Made by a program: the position numbers and the translations under genes. The notes below the pieces were generated by a model that searched no databases, had not been told where the DNA came from, and worked only from the letters and a program-made list of their open reading frames with translations. This document shows positions 27,057 to 36,275 of a DNA stretch of 64,000 nucleotides, piece after piece. Location of the stretch: positions 186,001-250,000 of the forward strand of contig NZ_FPCG01000002.1 in NCBI RefSeq assembly GCF_900116905.1, written 5' to 3'. Numbering within the stretch: position 1 is the first letter of the stretch; every line of letters begins with the position of its first letter. Origin of the DNA: Micrococcus terreus. GTDB taxonomy: Bacteria > Actinomycetota > Actinomycetes > Actinomycetales > Micrococcaceae.

Positions 27057-28928
27057 TCAGTCCTCCTCGTTCCAGTCCGGTGAGATGTCGCGGGCGACCT
27101 GGATGTCGTCGTTGCTGACGCCGGCCGGCACCATCGGCCAGACCATCGAGTCCCGCGAGACCACGAAGTCGATCACCACGGGCCGGTCGTTGATGGCCAG
27201 GGCCTGTTCGATCACCGCGTCCAGGTCCTCCTCGCGCTCACAGCGCAGACCCGCGCAGCCATAGGCCTCGGCCAGCTTGACGAAGTCGGGGATGCGCACG
27301 GTGTCGTGACCGGTGTTCAGGTCGGTGTTGGAGTAGCGGGACTCATAGAAGAGCGTCTGCCACTGACGGACCATGCCCAAGGAGGAGTTGTTGATGATGG
27401 CGACCTTGATCGGGATCTGGTTGATCACGCAGGTGGCCAGCTCCTGGTTGGTCATCTGGAAGCAGCCGTCGCCGTCGATCGCCCAGACGGTGCGGTCCGG
27501 GTTGCCCACCTGGGCGCCCATCGCCGCCGGGACCGAGAAGCCCATGGTGCCCAGTCCGGCCGAGTTCAGCCACTGGTGGGGGCGTTCGTAGCCGACGAAC
27601 TGGCTGGCCCACATCTGGTGCTGCCCCACGCCGGCCACGTACACGGCCTCGGGTCCGGAATGCTCGTAGAGCTTCTCGATGACCTTCTGGGGGGCCATGA
27701 GACCGTCGTCCGGCGCGGTGAAGCCCATGGGGTAGGTCTCAGTGATGCTGTCCAGCACCTTCCACCAGTCGGAGAGGTCGACCGGTCCGTCCTCCTCCTG
27801 GCTCTCCCGCACGGCGCCGGTCAGTTCGGGGATGATCTCCTTGACCGAGCCCACGATCGGCACGTCAGCGGACCGGTTCTTGGAGATCTCCGCCGGATCG
27901 ATGTCGGCGTGGATGACCTTGGCCCCCGGAGCGAAGCTGTCCAGCTGTCCGGTCACGCGGTCGTCGAAGCGTGCACCCAGGGTGATGAGCAGGTCTGACA
28001 TCTGCAGTGCGGTCACTGCCCCGACAGACCCGTGCATGCCGGGCATGCCCAGGTGCTGGCGATGCGAATCCGGGAACACGCCACGTGCCGTCAGCGTGGT
28101 GACCACGGGCGCCCCCGTGGCCTCGGCCAGCTCCATCAGCTCCTGGCTGGCATGTCCCCGCGAGACTCCGCCGCCTACATAGAGCACGGGTCGCTGAGAC
28201 TGCTGGATCAGCCGTGCGGCCTCACGCACCTGCTTCGAATGGCCGCGCACCACGGTGCGGTAACCCGGCAGGTCGATCTTCGGCGGCCACGAGAAGTCCA
28301 TGCTGCCCTGCTGGGCGTCCTTGGAGATGTCGATCAGCACCGGACCGGGCCGACCGGTGGTGGCGATGTGGAATGCCTCGGCCAGCGCCTGCGGGATGTC
28401 CTCAGCGCGGGTGACCAGGCGCGAATGCTTGGTGATGGGCATGGTGATGCCCACGATGTCCGCCTCCTGGAAGGCGTCGGTGCCGATCACGGCCGAGGAG
28501 ACCTGGCCGGTGATGAAGACCACGGCTTCGGAGTCCATGTGGGCATCGGCGATCGCGGTCACCAGATTGGTGGCTCCGGGTCCGGAGGTGGCGATCGCCA
28601 CCCCCGGCCGTCCGGTCACCAGGTAGTAGCCCTGGGCGGCATGCCCGGCACCCTGTTCGTGACGGACCAGCACGTGACGGATCTGGCTGGAGTCCATCAG
28701 CGGGTCATAGGTCGGCAGAATGGCTCCGCCGGGCAGACCGAAGACGTCGGTGACGCCCAGTTCCTCCAGGGAACGGACGATGGCCTGCGAACCGGTCATC
28801 GGCGTCGGCTCGAAGACGCGGTTGGGCCCCGGGACCAGGCTGTCGGTCGACGCCTCTGACCTGGACCGGTTCTCTCGGGACGGATGCGCGGGCATCACCG
28901 AGGGGGTGATGCGTGCTCCTGTGCTCAT
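27057..28928 (-). CDS. ilvB: acetolactate synthase large (catalytic) subunit
   Basis: TPP- and FAD-dependent condensation of pyruvate to acetolactate or acetohydroxybutyrate. The 623-aa protein begins with a non-conserved Ser/Arg-rich leader of about 45 residues. The family core follows: [13 protein letters not shown], the catalytic Glu region [28 protein letters not shown] and the TPP motif [19 protein letters not shown]. The ATG at 28928 is chosen over the long open extension, which is the untranslated attenuator leader. Expression should depend on the leader-peptide attenuator (29062-29199) and on the inverted repeats upstream of the promoter. Confidence 0.97.
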   Translation of the reverse strand: MSTGARITPSVMPAHPSRENRSRSEASTDSLVPGPNRVFEPTPMTGSQAIVRSLEELGVTDVFGLPGGAILPTYDPLMDSSQIRHVLVRHEQGAGHAAQGYYLVTGRPGVAIATSGPGATNLVTAIADAHMDSEAVVFITGQVSSAVIGTDAFQEADIVGITMPITKHSRLVTRAEDIPQALAEAFHIATTGRPGPVLIDISKDAQQGSMDFSWPPKIDLPGYRTVVRGHSKQVREAARLIQQSQRPVLYVGGGVSRGHASQELMELAEATGAPVVTTLTARGVFPDSHRQHLGMPGMHGSVGAVTALQMSDLLITLGARFDDRVTGQLDSFAPGAKVIHADIDPAEISKNRSADVPIVGSVKEIIPELTGAVRESQEEDGPVDLSDWWKVLDSITETYPMGFTAPDDGLMAPQKVIEKLYEHSGPEAVYVAGVGQHQMWASQFVGYERPHQWLNSAGLGTMGFSVPAAMGAQVGNPDRTVWAIDGDGCFQMTNQELATCVINQIPIKVAIINNSSLGMVRQWQTLFYESRYSNTDLNTGHDTVRIPDFVKLAEAYGCAGLRCEREEDLDAVIEQALAINDRPVVIDFVVSRDSMVWPMVPAGVSNDDIQVARDISPDWNEED

Positions 28929-29061
28929 GTGCTCTGCCCTCGACTTCAGATGTACGTGTGATGTACCTGGGTCCGACCGGGTGTTCCCCGGTCCGGCCGC
29001 CTGGCGGCGGTGCATGCTGTGCGGCCCAGGCCGACCGGGTGGTCGACCTGCACTGCGGTCC
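28929..29061 (-). other. ilvB 5' untranslated leader downstream of the attenuator
   Basis: 133 nt between the attenuator terminator and the ilvB ATG. GC-rich with several short inverted repeats around GGCC and CCGG blocks. No convincing coding frame is seen, and no further control element can be assigned. Confidence 0.6.
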
Positions 29062-29103
29062 AACAGAAAACCCCCGACGACGGCCGGTCGGCCTGCTCGG
29101 GGG
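29062..29103 (-). terminator. ilvB attenuator terminator
   Basis: On the minus strand a hairpin with outer stem CCCCCGA/TCGGGGG (29097-29103 with 29071-29077) and inner stem GGCCG-AC-CGGCC (29082-29093), immediately followed by TTTTCTGTT. It lies 43 nt after the leader-peptide stop codon. This is the intrinsic terminator of a translation-coupled attenuator. Two smaller hairpins between it and the peptide (CTGAGG-N3-CCTCAG at 29135-29149, overlapping the stop codon, and GGCGGG-N4-CCCGCC at 29116-29131) are candidates for pause or antiterminator elements. Confidence 0.85.
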
Positions 29104-29145
29104 TGGGCGCGTGGCGGCGGGCTCACCCGCCGGACTGAGGATTCC

Positions 29146-29199
29146 TCAGGCCACGCGCTGGATAACGACGATGCGTCGGGAGCATCCGGTGCTGAACAT
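29146..29199 (-). CDS. ilvB leader peptide
   Basis: A 17-codon frame, [17 protein letters not shown] followed by TGA, with four consecutive branched-chain codons (ATC GTC GTT ATC). It sits between the promoter (TTGACA at 29236-29231, AATACT at 29211-29206, 19-nt spacer) and a hairpin-plus-U-tract terminator. The -10 box ends 6 nt before the ATG, so the peptide is probably translated from a leaderless mRNA. Ribosome stalling at the Ile/Val codons when charged tRNA is scarce would favour antitermination into ilvBNC. The arrangement matches known ilv leaders in corynebacteria and streptomycetes. Confidence 0.85.
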   Translation of the reverse strand: MFSTGCSRRIVVIQRVA

Positions 29200-29205
29200 G
29201 GATCC

Positions 29206-29236
29206 AGTATTCCTGAGCGTGCGCACCGAGTGTCAA
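29206..29236 (-). promoter_or_regulatory. ilvBNC promoter
   Basis: TTGACA (perfect -35) at 29236-29231, a 19-nt spacer, then AATACT at 29211-29206. Transcription would start at or next to the leader-peptide ATG (29199). Two inverted repeats lie immediately upstream, at 29249-29269 and 29272-29286. Confidence 0.7.
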
Positions 29237-29248
29237 TCACCCCACCGC

Positions 29249-29269
29249 GCGTCTCGCATAGTGAGACGC
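29249..29269. promoter_or_regulatory. inverted repeat upstream of ilvB promoter, candidate NdgR operator
   Basis: A 7-bp dyad GCGTCTC-N7-GAGACGC. Read toward ilvB, GCGTCTCACTATGCGAGA differs at two positions from the element between ndgR and leuC (GCGTCTCAATATGTGAGA). Its near edge is 12 nt upstream of the ilvB -35 box, a position suited to activation or to repression by contact with polymerase. Confidence 0.65.
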
Positions 29270-29271
29270 AT

Positions 29272-29286
29272 GTCCACCTGGTGGAC
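29272..29286. promoter_or_regulatory. GTCCAC-N3-GTGGAC palindrome upstream of ilvB
   Basis: GTCCAC-CTG-GTGGAC, the same arms as the palindrome upstream of leuB (21872-21886), sits 2 nt from the candidate NdgR site. It is probably part of a composite operator for branched-chain amino acid genes. Confidence 0.5.
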
Positions 29287-29319
29287 GGCGTGCGGGTGGA
29301 CCCACACGCCGTCCTGGGG

Positions 29320-31056
29320 TCACCCGCAGTAGGCGCCCTCAGCGGCAGAATGGACCAGCTTGGCGTACTTGCCGAGCACGCCGGTGGTGAACTTGGCCGC
29401 CATCGGCTGCCAGCCCTCACGGCGTCCGGCCAGCTCCGACTCGTCGACCAGCAGGTCGATGGTGCGGGCGGCGATGTCCACCCGGATCCGATCCCCGTCA
29501 CGGACGAAGGCGATCGGGCCGCCGTCGGCCGCCTCGGGAGCGATATGGCCGATGCACAGACCGGTGGTGCCGCCGGAGAATCGTCCGTCCGTCAGCAGGA
29601 GCACGTCCTTGCCCAGGCCAGCGCCCTTGATGGCACCGGTGATGGCCAGCATCTCGCGCATGCCGGGACCACCCTTGGGGCCCTCGTACCGGATGACCAC
29701 CACGTCACCGGCCTGCAGCTCTCCGGCCTCCAGAGCGTCCATGGCGTGGCGCTCCCGCTCGAACACGCGGGCCGTTCCTTCGAAGACCTCGGCATCGAAG
29801 CCGGCCGACTTCACCACGGCACCCTCAGGGGCCAGCGAGCCGTGCAGCACGGCGATGCCTCCGTTGTGGTGCATCGGGTTGTCCAACTGGCGCAGGACCT
29901 TGCCGTCCAGGGCGGGAGGATCGATCTCGGCCAGGTTCTCCGCCACGGTCTTGCCGGTGACGGTCAGTGCATCCCCGTGGATCAGTCCGGCGTCCAGCAG
30001 CGCCTTCATGATGACCGGGACGCCGCCGACCTGGTCGACATCGAACATGACGTACTCGCCGAAAGGCTTGAGGTTGCCCAGGTGCGGGACCTTGTCCCCG
30101 ATCCGGTTGAAGTCCTCCAGCGTCAGGTCCACCTCGGCCTCACGGGCGATGGCCAGCAGGTGCAGGACGGCGTTGGAGGAGCCGCCGAAGGCCATCGTCA
30201 CCGCGATCGCGTTCTCGAAGGCCTTCTTGGTCAGGATGTCTCGGGAGGTGATGCCCAGTCGAAGCAGGTTCACCACGGCCTCGCCCGATCGGCGGGAGAA
30301 GGCGTCGCGGCGACGGTCAGCCGAGGGCGGAGCGGCAGAGCCGGGCAGGGACATCCCGAGGGCCTCACCGATGCAGGCCATCGTGTTGGCGGTGTACATG
30401 CCGCCGCAGGCACCTTCTCCGGGGCAGATGGCCCGCTCGATCGCATCCAGATCCTTCTCGCTCATCAATCCGCGAGCGCAGGCGCCGACCGCCTCGAAGG
30501 CATCGATGAGCGTGACCTCCTTGGTGGTCCCGTCCTCGAGCTGGGCATAGCCGGGCATGATCGTTCCGGCGTAGACGAAGACGCTGGCCAGGTCAAGGCG
30601 CGCAGCCGCCATGAGCATGCCGGGCAGGGACTTGTCGCAGCCGGCGAGCAGGACGGACCCGTCCAGTCGCTCGGCCTGCATCACCGTCTCCACCGAGTCG
30701 GCGATGATCTCTCGGGAGACCAGAGAGAAGTGCATGCCATCGTGACCCATGGAGATGCCGTCCGAGACGGAGATGGTCCCGAACTCGAGGGGGTATCCGC
30801 CTCCGGCATGGACGCCGTCCTTGGATGCCTGCGCCAGGCGGTCCAGGGAGAGGTTGCAGGGAGTGATCTCGTTCCACGAGCTGGCGATGCCGATCTGCGG
30901 CTTGGCGAAGTCGTCGTCGCCCATGCCCACAGCGCGGAGCATGCCGCGAGCGGGGGCTCGCTCCATGCCGTCCGTCACCTGGCGTGAGCGCGGCTTGATG
31001 TCGATCGAGGGCTGAGTGGCGTCGGCGGTGCCGGAGTCTGCGGTGGAGCTGGTCAT
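29320..31056 (-). CDS. ilvD: dihydroxy-acid dehydratase
   Basis: Third common step of valine and isoleucine synthesis: dehydration of dihydroxy acids to 2-oxo acids, using an Fe-S cluster. The 578-aa protein has family segments [10 protein letters not shown], the cluster ligand in [28 protein letters not shown] and [22 protein letters not shown] ends 7 nt before the ATG at 31056, which could act as a -10 box for leaderless transcription; an in-frame ATG 9 nt upstream is less likely. It is followed by the ilvB regulatory region, so ilvBNC is a separate unit. Confidence 0.97.
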   Translation of the reverse strand: MTSSTADSGTADATQPSIDIKPRSRQVTDGMERAPARGMLRAVGMGDDDFAKPQIGIASSWNEITPCNLSLDRLAQASKDGVHAGGGYPLEFGTISVSDGISMGHDGMHFSLVSREIIADSVETVMQAERLDGSVLLAGCDKSLPGMLMAAARLDLASVFVYAGTIMPGYAQLEDGTTKEVTLIDAFEAVGACARGLMSEKDLDAIERAICPGEGACGGMYTANTMACIGEALGMSLPGSAAPPSADRRRDAFSRRSGEAVVNLLRLGITSRDILTKKAFENAIAVTMAFGGSSNAVLHLLAIAREAEVDLTLEDFNRIGDKVPHLGNLKPFGEYVMFDVDQVGGVPVIMKALLDAGLIHGDALTVTGKTVAENLAEIDPPALDGKVLRQLDNPMHHNGGIAVLHGSLAPEGAVVKSAGFDAEVFEGTARVFERERHAMDALEAGELQAGDVVVIRYEGPKGGPGMREMLAITGAIKGAGLGKDVLLLTDGRFSGGTTGLCIGHIAPEAADGGPIAFVRDGDRIRVDIAARTIDLLVDESELAGRREGWQPMAAKFTTGVLGKYAKLVHSAAEGAYCG

Positions 31057-31242
31057 GGCGCCCATCCTAGATCCGAGCTCCGTCCGGCCGACCAGAGTGA
31101 CTGGTGCATGACGCGGACAGAGGCACGACGACAGCCTCCCGGTCTCCCAGCGGACCGATGGACCGCGCCGCCGCCGTCCGCTCTCAGCGGAGTCCGGCCT
31201 GTCCAGGAGATCCGCATCACAACGTTCCCTAAAATACTGGGC

Positions 31243-31713
31243 ATGGACAGCGGGGACCTGAAACGTGCGCTGCGCCGGGTCTTCGACACCCAGGTGCTCA
31301 ATCACGGCGACTACAACCTGGTCTACGGTCAGCCGTCCGGCTCCGGTCCGGCGCTGGTCATCGGCTACCGACGTCAGCCGCTCGAGCTGCTGCTGTGCCC
31401 CGTGGATGTGGCGTCAGCCGCCGGGCAGGAATCCTGTGGTGCAGCACCGCCGTCAGCTCCGCTGGCCAGCGTCGCGCTCACCAACGTCGCCACCCTCGCG
31501 GACACGGGCCACGGGTACCAGGTGGAGACGGTCACCGGATATCGCACCTGGTTCGAGGTCTCGCCGACTCCCGCCGTCCCCGTCGGCGCCGCTCGTGACC
31601 ACGAGGAGGGCTTCGTGGTGCTGGACCAGGCGGATGACTCAGAGGACTTCCACCAGTTCATGGGGCATTTCATGGACACTTTGGACGCCTTCTACTCCGA
31701 GACCCCGGAATGA
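31243..31713 (+). CDS. conserved hypothetical protein
   Basis: 156-aa acidic cytoplasmic protein with no signal peptide or membrane segment. Recognisable stretches are [21 protein letters not shown] and [20 protein letters not shown] near the N-terminus (here shortened) and [16 protein letters not shown] at the C-terminus. I do not recognise a characterised family. TAAAAT (31230-31235) ends 7 nt before the ATG, so the gene looks leaderless, and longer upstream extensions of the frame are not needed. It is divergent from ilvD. The stretch to tRNA-Lys (31714-31771) shows nothing clear. Confidence 0.75.
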   Translation: MDSGDLKRALRRVFDTQVLNHGDYNLVYGQPSGSGPALVIGYRRQPLELLLCPVDVASAAGQESCGAAPPSAPLASVALTNVATLADTGHGYQVETVTGYRTWFEVSPTPAVPVGAARDHEEGFVVLDQADDSEDFHQFMGHFMDTLDAFYSETPE

Positions 31714-31771
31714 CCACCGGAGCCGTCCTCCTCGAGCCCACCTAGGGGTGACCGAGATCGCATCCAGCGGA

Positions 31772-31801
31772 TTGGCGGTCGCTGAGATGCTCTGGTACAG
31801 T
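31772..31801 (+). promoter_or_regulatory. promoter of tRNA-Lys
   Basis: TTGGCG (31772-31777), an 18-nt spacer, TACAGT (31796-31801), then a T-run. The transcript start would be about 35 nt before the tRNA. The leader contains a small CAGACC-N6-GGTCTG hairpin (31815-31832). Confidence 0.55.
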
Positions 31802-31842
31802 TTTTCCTCGTTGCACAGACCGGAAACGGTCTGGAGAACACT

Positions 31843-31918
31843 GCGCCTCTAGCTCAACTGGCAGAGCAATTGACTCTTAATCAATGGGTTCCGGGTTCGA
31901 GTCCCGGGGGGCGCACCA
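31843..31918 (+). tRNA. tRNA-Lys (anticodon CTT)
   Basis: Cloverleaf with acceptor GCGCCTC pairing to GGGGCGC (one T-G), anticodon arm ATTGA-CTCTTAA-TCAAT (anticodon CTT), T-arm CCGGGTTCGAGTCCCGG and encoded CCA. Confidence 0.96.
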
Positions 31919-31966
31919 CGGCTTCACCACACGGCATCCAGACCTGACGGTCCGGGTGCCGTTCGT

Positions 31967-31999
31967 GCTTCACCCCAGCTTCACCCACTGTTCCCACCC
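31967..31999 (+). promoter_or_regulatory. three tandem 11-nt direct repeats (PHO-box-like) upstream of the M23 gene
   Basis: GCTTCACCCCA, GCTTCACCCAC and TGTTCCCACCC run head to tail with 11-nt periodicity. They overlap the -35 position of a possible promoter with TAGTCT (32005-32010). The repeats resemble the TTCACC-type PhoP direct-repeat units described in Streptomyces and suit activation by an OmpR-family response regulator. The remainder of 31919-32120 shows nothing else clear. Confidence 0.45.
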
Positions 32000-32120
32000 G
32001 GCGCTAGTCTCCGCCCACTCATCCGTGACAGGATGTCCTCAGATGTGGGGAACATCACCGCCCGTCGGCCCGGCTGGGTCCGTGTGGGCGTCGTTCCCAT
32101 GAGCTGGAGGAGCTGGGTTC

Positions 32121-33728
32121 GTGTTCCATCACTGGGTGGCCGCTGTGGCGGCCTCGGTCCTGGCCCTCTCGACCTCAGCGATCTCCCCTGCCGTCCAGGA
32201 GCAGGCCGAGACGGCGGCAGACTCCTCCGTCCTGTCCTCAGCCGTCACCGCTGTGCACTCGGACTACTCTCCCCAGGCCAGCCCTAGCTGGCCGCGCGGG
32301 CGCAGCACCGGTGAACGGATCGTCCGCACCGTCTCCTCCGAGCGGACGGCGGCTCACGGAGCGTTGGCCCCCTCCTCCGTCGTGCAGGGTGGCACTGCCC
32401 TGGCCCATCCGATCGGCCCAGATGCCCCGATCTCCTCCGTCTACGGGTGGCGCACCAATCCCACCGGTCTCGGAGACCCTGTCCAGTTCCACATCGGCCA
32501 GGACTTCGCCGTTCGCTGCGGAACTCCCGTCCGAGCCGCCGCCGCGGGGACCGTCACCTGGTCGGGATGGAAGGGCACGGGTGGGCTGCGGGTGGACATC
32601 GACCATGCCGACGGTCTGGCCACCGCCTATCGCCACAATTCGCTCATCCTGGCCCAACCCGGCGACCAGGTCGCCCAGGGTGACATCATCGCCCTGGTGG
32701 GGACCACCGGGAACTCCACGGGGTGCCACCTGCACTTCGAGGTGACCGTGGACGGCACCTACGTGAACCCCGCTCATCTGCTGCCGGGAGGCCGCGGTCT
32801 GGCGCCGATCCGGGTCAATGCTCCCGTCACCGCCGAGCGCCCGTCCGCACCGAGCGGAGCCTCCGGCCCTGTGGTGCAGGACTCGACCAGACCTCAGGTC
32901 CCGACGACGCCCCGCACCCACCAGCGTGAGGAGATCTCGCGCTCCGCCCAGGCCGAGATCGCCCCTCGGAGCCAGCGCACCGCACGGTCGTCCAGCCCCG
33001 TCCCGGGCACCCGGTCACCCGCGGCGTCGTCTCAAGCCAGCTCAGCACCGACACCTGCAACGGCCTCGTCGACGCGTCCCGAATCTCAGCGGCCGGTCCC
33101 TCGCCCCACACCGGTCAAGGAGCCCTCGGCACCCCCGGCCCCGAAGTCGACCCCGGCCCCGGCAGCGAGCCCTCTCGACCCTGTCCAGGCCGTCCCGGCC
33201 CCCACACCGTCGGAGCCCGCGGCTCCCGCACTCCCTGCCGTGCCTGCCGAACCTGCCGAACCTGCCGTGCCTGCCGAACCTGCCGAACCGACTGAGCCGG
33301 CCGAGACCATCCCGTCCTCACCGCAGCCTGAACCAGCTGAGCCGTCGTCACCGGCAGCGCCGGCAACCCCCTCGGAGCCCGCGGAGCCCGTCGCTGCGCT
33401 GCCACCCGAGCCACTCACCGCCGCCCAGGCCGCACAGTGGTGTCTGATCCAGGCGGAGGAGGAGGACCCCGAGCACGCCGACCCGGTGGCGGGACATCTC
33501 GATGCCGAGGGTGTGCCCCGGGCCGCCTCCGAGGAGCTGCTGGCGGTGCTCGCTCCCGAACCGCTGTGGCTGACCGAGCTGCCCGACTGCACGGACCAGG
33601 ATTTCCTGGACTCCGCGGCCGAGGTCCGCAATGAGGATCCAGCCGCTGCGGCGCAGCCGCGGGTGAGCGAGGACGATGAGATCGCCTCCTCCGAGTCCAG
33701 CGCACAGGATGAGGCTCCGACGTCCTGA
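32121..33728 (+). CDS. M23-family (LytM-type) metallopeptidase with long Pro-rich C-terminal region
   Basis: Predicted secreted or surface peptidoglycan endopeptidase, 535 aa. A hydrophobic N-terminus (about 4-24) acts as signal peptide or anchor. The LytM domain spans about 94-220 with the zinc motif HIGQD (H124, D128), a general-base His region YRHN (about 172) and HLH (203-205). From about 225 to 430 the chain is Pro/Ala/Glu/Ser-rich with many PAEPAEP-type repeats, a likely wall-spanning linker. The last ~100 residues are acidic (EEEDPEHAD, SEDDEIASSESS) and possibly globular. No LPXTG or membrane anchor is visible. GTG start with GGAGGAG 8 nt upstream. Confidence 0.88.
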   Translation: MFHHWVAAVAASVLALSTSAISPAVQEQAETAADSSVLSSAVTAVHSDYSPQASPSWPRGRSTGERIVRTVSSERTAAHGALAPSSVVQGGTALAHPIGPDAPISSVYGWRTNPTGLGDPVQFHIGQDFAVRCGTPVRAAAAGTVTWSGWKGTGGLRVDIDHADGLATAYRHNSLILAQPGDQVAQGDIIALVGTTGNSTGCHLHFEVTVDGTYVNPAHLLPGGRGLAPIRVNAPVTAERPSAPSGASGPVVQDSTRPQVPTTPRTHQREEISRSAQAEIAPRSQRTARSSSPVPGTRSPAASSQASSAPTPATASSTRPESQRPVPRPTPVKEPSAPPAPKSTPAPAASPLDPVQAVPAPTPSEPAAPALPAVPAEPAEPAVPAEPAEPTEPAETIPSSPQPEPAEPSSPAAPATPSEPAEPVAALPPEPLTAAQAAQWCLIQAEEEDPEHADPVAGHLDAEGVPRAASEELLAVLAPEPLWLTELPDCTDQDFLDSAAEVRNEDPAAAAQPRVSEDDEIASSESSAQDEAPTS

Positions 33729-33778
33729 TCGGTTTGTCCACGTTTGCGGCACCTCGGCGGCAGTGCCAGAGTGGGTCC

Positions 33779-34255
33779 ATGACCACCCCTGAACGTCTCT
33801 CGCCGGGCCAGCCCGCTCCCGCCTTCACCCTTCCGAACCAGGACGGATCGCCCGTCTCCCTGAGCGACTTCGCCGGACGTCAGGTCATCGTGTACTTCTA
33901 CCCGGCCGCCGCCACCCCGGGGTGCACCAAGCAGGCCTGCGACTTCCGTGACTCCCTGGCGAGCTTTCAGGCCGAGGGATATGCCGTCGTCGGGATCTCT
34001 CCGGATCCCCAGGCCAAGCTGGCCCGGTTCCGCGATGCCGAGGGACTGACCTTCCCTCTGCTCTCTGATCAGGACCACACCGTGTCCGCCGCCTACGGAG
34101 CCTGGGGAGAGAAGAAGAACTACGGACGCGTCTACGAGGGCCTGATCCGGTCCACGGTGGTGGTGGCCGAGGACGGGACCGTCGCTCTGGCCCAGTACAA
34201 CGTGCGGGCGACCGGACACGTGGCCAAGCTGCGGCGGGACCTGGGGCTGGACTGA
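33779..34255 (+). CDS. bcp: thioredoxin-dependent peroxiredoxin (Bcp type)
   Basis: Reduces hydrogen and organic peroxides with thioredoxin. The 158-aa protein has the motif YPAAATPGCTKQACDFRD: peroxidatic Cys49 in TPGC and resolving Cys54 five residues later, as in atypical 2-Cys BCP/PrxQ enzymes. Later segments VVGISPDPQAKLARF and FPLLSDQDHTVSAAYGAWGEK are standard. The ATG at 33779 is preferred over an in-frame ATG at 33734 because it fits family length. It is followed 74 nt later by tRNA-Leu. Confidence 0.93.
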   Translation: MTTPERLSPGQPAPAFTLPNQDGSPVSLSDFAGRQVIVYFYPAAATPGCTKQACDFRDSLASFQAEGYAVVGISPDPQAKLARFRDAEGLTFPLLSDQDHTVSAAYGAWGEKKNYGRVYEGLIRSTVVVAEDGTVALAQYNVRATGHVAKLRRDLGLD

Positions 34256-34329
34256 CCCACGGAGGCCGAGCCCCTCCACCCGGTACCATGGGTGCCTGTG
34301 CCCGGACGCTGTGCGGCCGGGGACTTCAT

Positions 34330-34414
<85 letters not shown>

Positions 34415-34438
34415 CTCTTCGACAGGGGGATGACGTCC

Positions 34439-36154
34439 ATGGACCTCTCACGCCGGACCGTCCTCTCCGCCGCTGCCACCGCCCTGGCCTTCTCCGTCAC
34501 CGGCTGTGCCCACACCCTCCGCTCAGCAGGCCAGCAGACCACTTCCCCGGCGCCGACGCCCACCACACCTGAACCCACCGTCAGCACGGTGCACCCCCTG
34601 CGGGTGGGCACGGCCGCACCACCGCGCACCCTGGACCCGGCCTGGGCCGATGACGCCGAGTCCCACCGCGTCACCCGCCAGGTCGCTGAGACGCTGGTCG
34701 GCGTGGATCCGGACACCGGGGCGCCGACTCCCCTGCTCGCCACGCGGTGGACCATCACCCCGGATGGGCTGCAGTACACCTTCACCCTCCGACCGGACGT
34801 CCTCTTCCATGACGGCACGGAGCTGACCGCTGAGACCGTGGTGGCCAACGTGGAACGGTGGTCCCGGCTGCCCGAGGAGCTGGGGGCGGGCCGCCTCGCC
34901 CAAATGCCGCGACTGAGCTTCGACTCGGTGTTCGGCGGCTACGCCGGCGAGGACGGGTGCCGGTTCGACAGCGTCGAGGCGACAGATGAGGCGACCCTGG
35001 TCATCACCCTCACCGAACCCGTCATCTTCCTGCTCGACGCCCTGACCGCCCCTTCCTTCGCGATCACCTCCCCGGCCTCCTGGGAGCAGGCCCAGACCCG
35101 CATGGCCCAGACCCCGGACTCCCAGCTTCCCGAGACACGCGTTGCCGGCACCGGCCCGTACCGCTGGGCCGAGGCCGGGGAGCTCGACGAGGCCCCGCAG
35201 GATGACCGACGGCCTCTGCGCCTGGAGATCTGGGATCAGTACTGGGGAGGCAGGCCACAGATGGGGCCGGTCACCCTGCAGGTCTCGCCCCGAGCCGAGG
35301 ACCGCCTGCGCGATCTGCGCCGTGACGAGCTGGACGTGTTCGACGTGGTCACGCCGGACCTGCTGCGTCCCCTCGTGCAGGGCGGTGCACAGATCCTGCA
35401 GCGCGACCCGGTGTCCGTGCTGTACCTGGGCATGAACCTGAGCCACCCGGTGATGAACCGGCTCTATGTCCGACAGGCCGTGGCCCACGCGGTCGATCGG
35501 CGTGCACTGGCCACCGAGGAGTTCCTGGCCGGCACCTCCACAGCACACTTCTTCGTACCGCCGTCTCTGGGCGTGGACCCGGAGGAGCTCACCACCTACG
35601 GATACGACCCGGCTGAAGCGGAGCGGCTCCTGAGGCTGAGCTCCTATGAGGGAGAGGAACTGGAGTTTCTGTACCCGGTGTACACGGCTCGGCCCTACCT
35701 TCCCTCCCCCGAGCGGATCTATGCCCGGATCTCGGCCGATCTGGGTCGAGTGGGCATCAGGGTGCGGCCCGTCCCCGTGCCGTGGGACGAGGACTACGCC
35801 CACCGGGTCCGCTCCCACTCGACACGGGCGTTCCACCTCGGTGGACGGACGGCCCAGTTCCGAGATCCGCACAGCTTCATCGAACCGCTGTTCGGACGGG
35901 ACAACGCTGAGTTCGCCTACCAGAACCGGCGGGTCTCCGAGACGATCGACCTGGCCCGCGGTGCCGCTGATCCCAGTGCGCGGCGGGACCTCTACGCCCA
36001 GGCTGCCGCGTCGGTGGCACTGGATCTGCCTGCCCTCCCGCTGGCATTCCCGATCTCCGCTCTGGCCGCCGGACCTCGGATCCAGTCCTATCCGGTCTCC
36101 CCCGTCCTGGATGAACGTTTCGACCGGGTGGTCCCGGTCCCGGAACAGGGATGA
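34439..36154 (+). CDS. ABC transporter substrate-binding lipoprotein, family 5 (Tat-exported)
   Basis: Extracytoplasmic solute-binding protein of the oligopeptide/nickel (SBP_bac_5) family, 571 aa. The N-terminus is a twin-arginine lipoprotein signal: SRRTVL (RR at 5-6), hydrophobic core and lipobox VTGC with Cys23. The mature protein has [45 protein letters not shown]-type motifs (shortened) and [14 protein letters not shown], standard for the family. No permease or ATPase genes adjoin it, so its partner transporter lies elsewhere or it acts alone. GGGGG 8-9 nt before the ATG at 34439 decides this start over 34430. Confidence 0.87.
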   Translation: MDLSRRTVLSAAATALAFSVTGCAHTLRSAGQQTTSPAPTPTTPEPTVSTVHPLRVGTAAPPRTLDPAWADDAESHRVTRQVAETLVGVDPDTGAPTPLLATRWTITPDGLQYTFTLRPDVLFHDGTELTAETVVANVERWSRLPEELGAGRLAQMPRLSFDSVFGGYAGEDGCRFDSVEATDEATLVITLTEPVIFLLDALTAPSFAITSPASWEQAQTRMAQTPDSQLPETRVAGTGPYRWAEAGELDEAPQDDRRPLRLEIWDQYWGGRPQMGPVTLQVSPRAEDRLRDLRRDELDVFDVVTPDLLRPLVQGGAQILQRDPVSVLYLGMNLSHPVMNRLYVRQAVAHAVDRRALATEEFLAGTSTAHFFVPPSLGVDPEELTTYGYDPAEAERLLRLSSYEGEELEFLYPVYTARPYLPSPERIYARISADLGRVGIRVRPVPVPWDEDYAHRVRSHSTRAFHLGGRTAQFRDPHSFIEPLFGRDNAEFAYQNRRVSETIDLARGAADPSARRDLYAQAAASVALDLPALPLAFPISALAAGPRIQSYPVSPVLDERFDRVVPVPEQG

Positions 36155-36275
36155 CGGGGCGCACACCCTCGCGGCAGTAGTAGAGTCAGGGGGTGGCCGA
36201 GGTCTGCAGAACGCCGCTGTGACGCGCCTGACAGCCGGCCCCCGACACCATCACCAGCCTTCCCAGGAGAAGATC

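Noticed and set aside
27000-29501. Longer ilvB reading frame up to 29501
   Set aside because: It would translate the attenuator hairpin and leader; the family start is at 28928.
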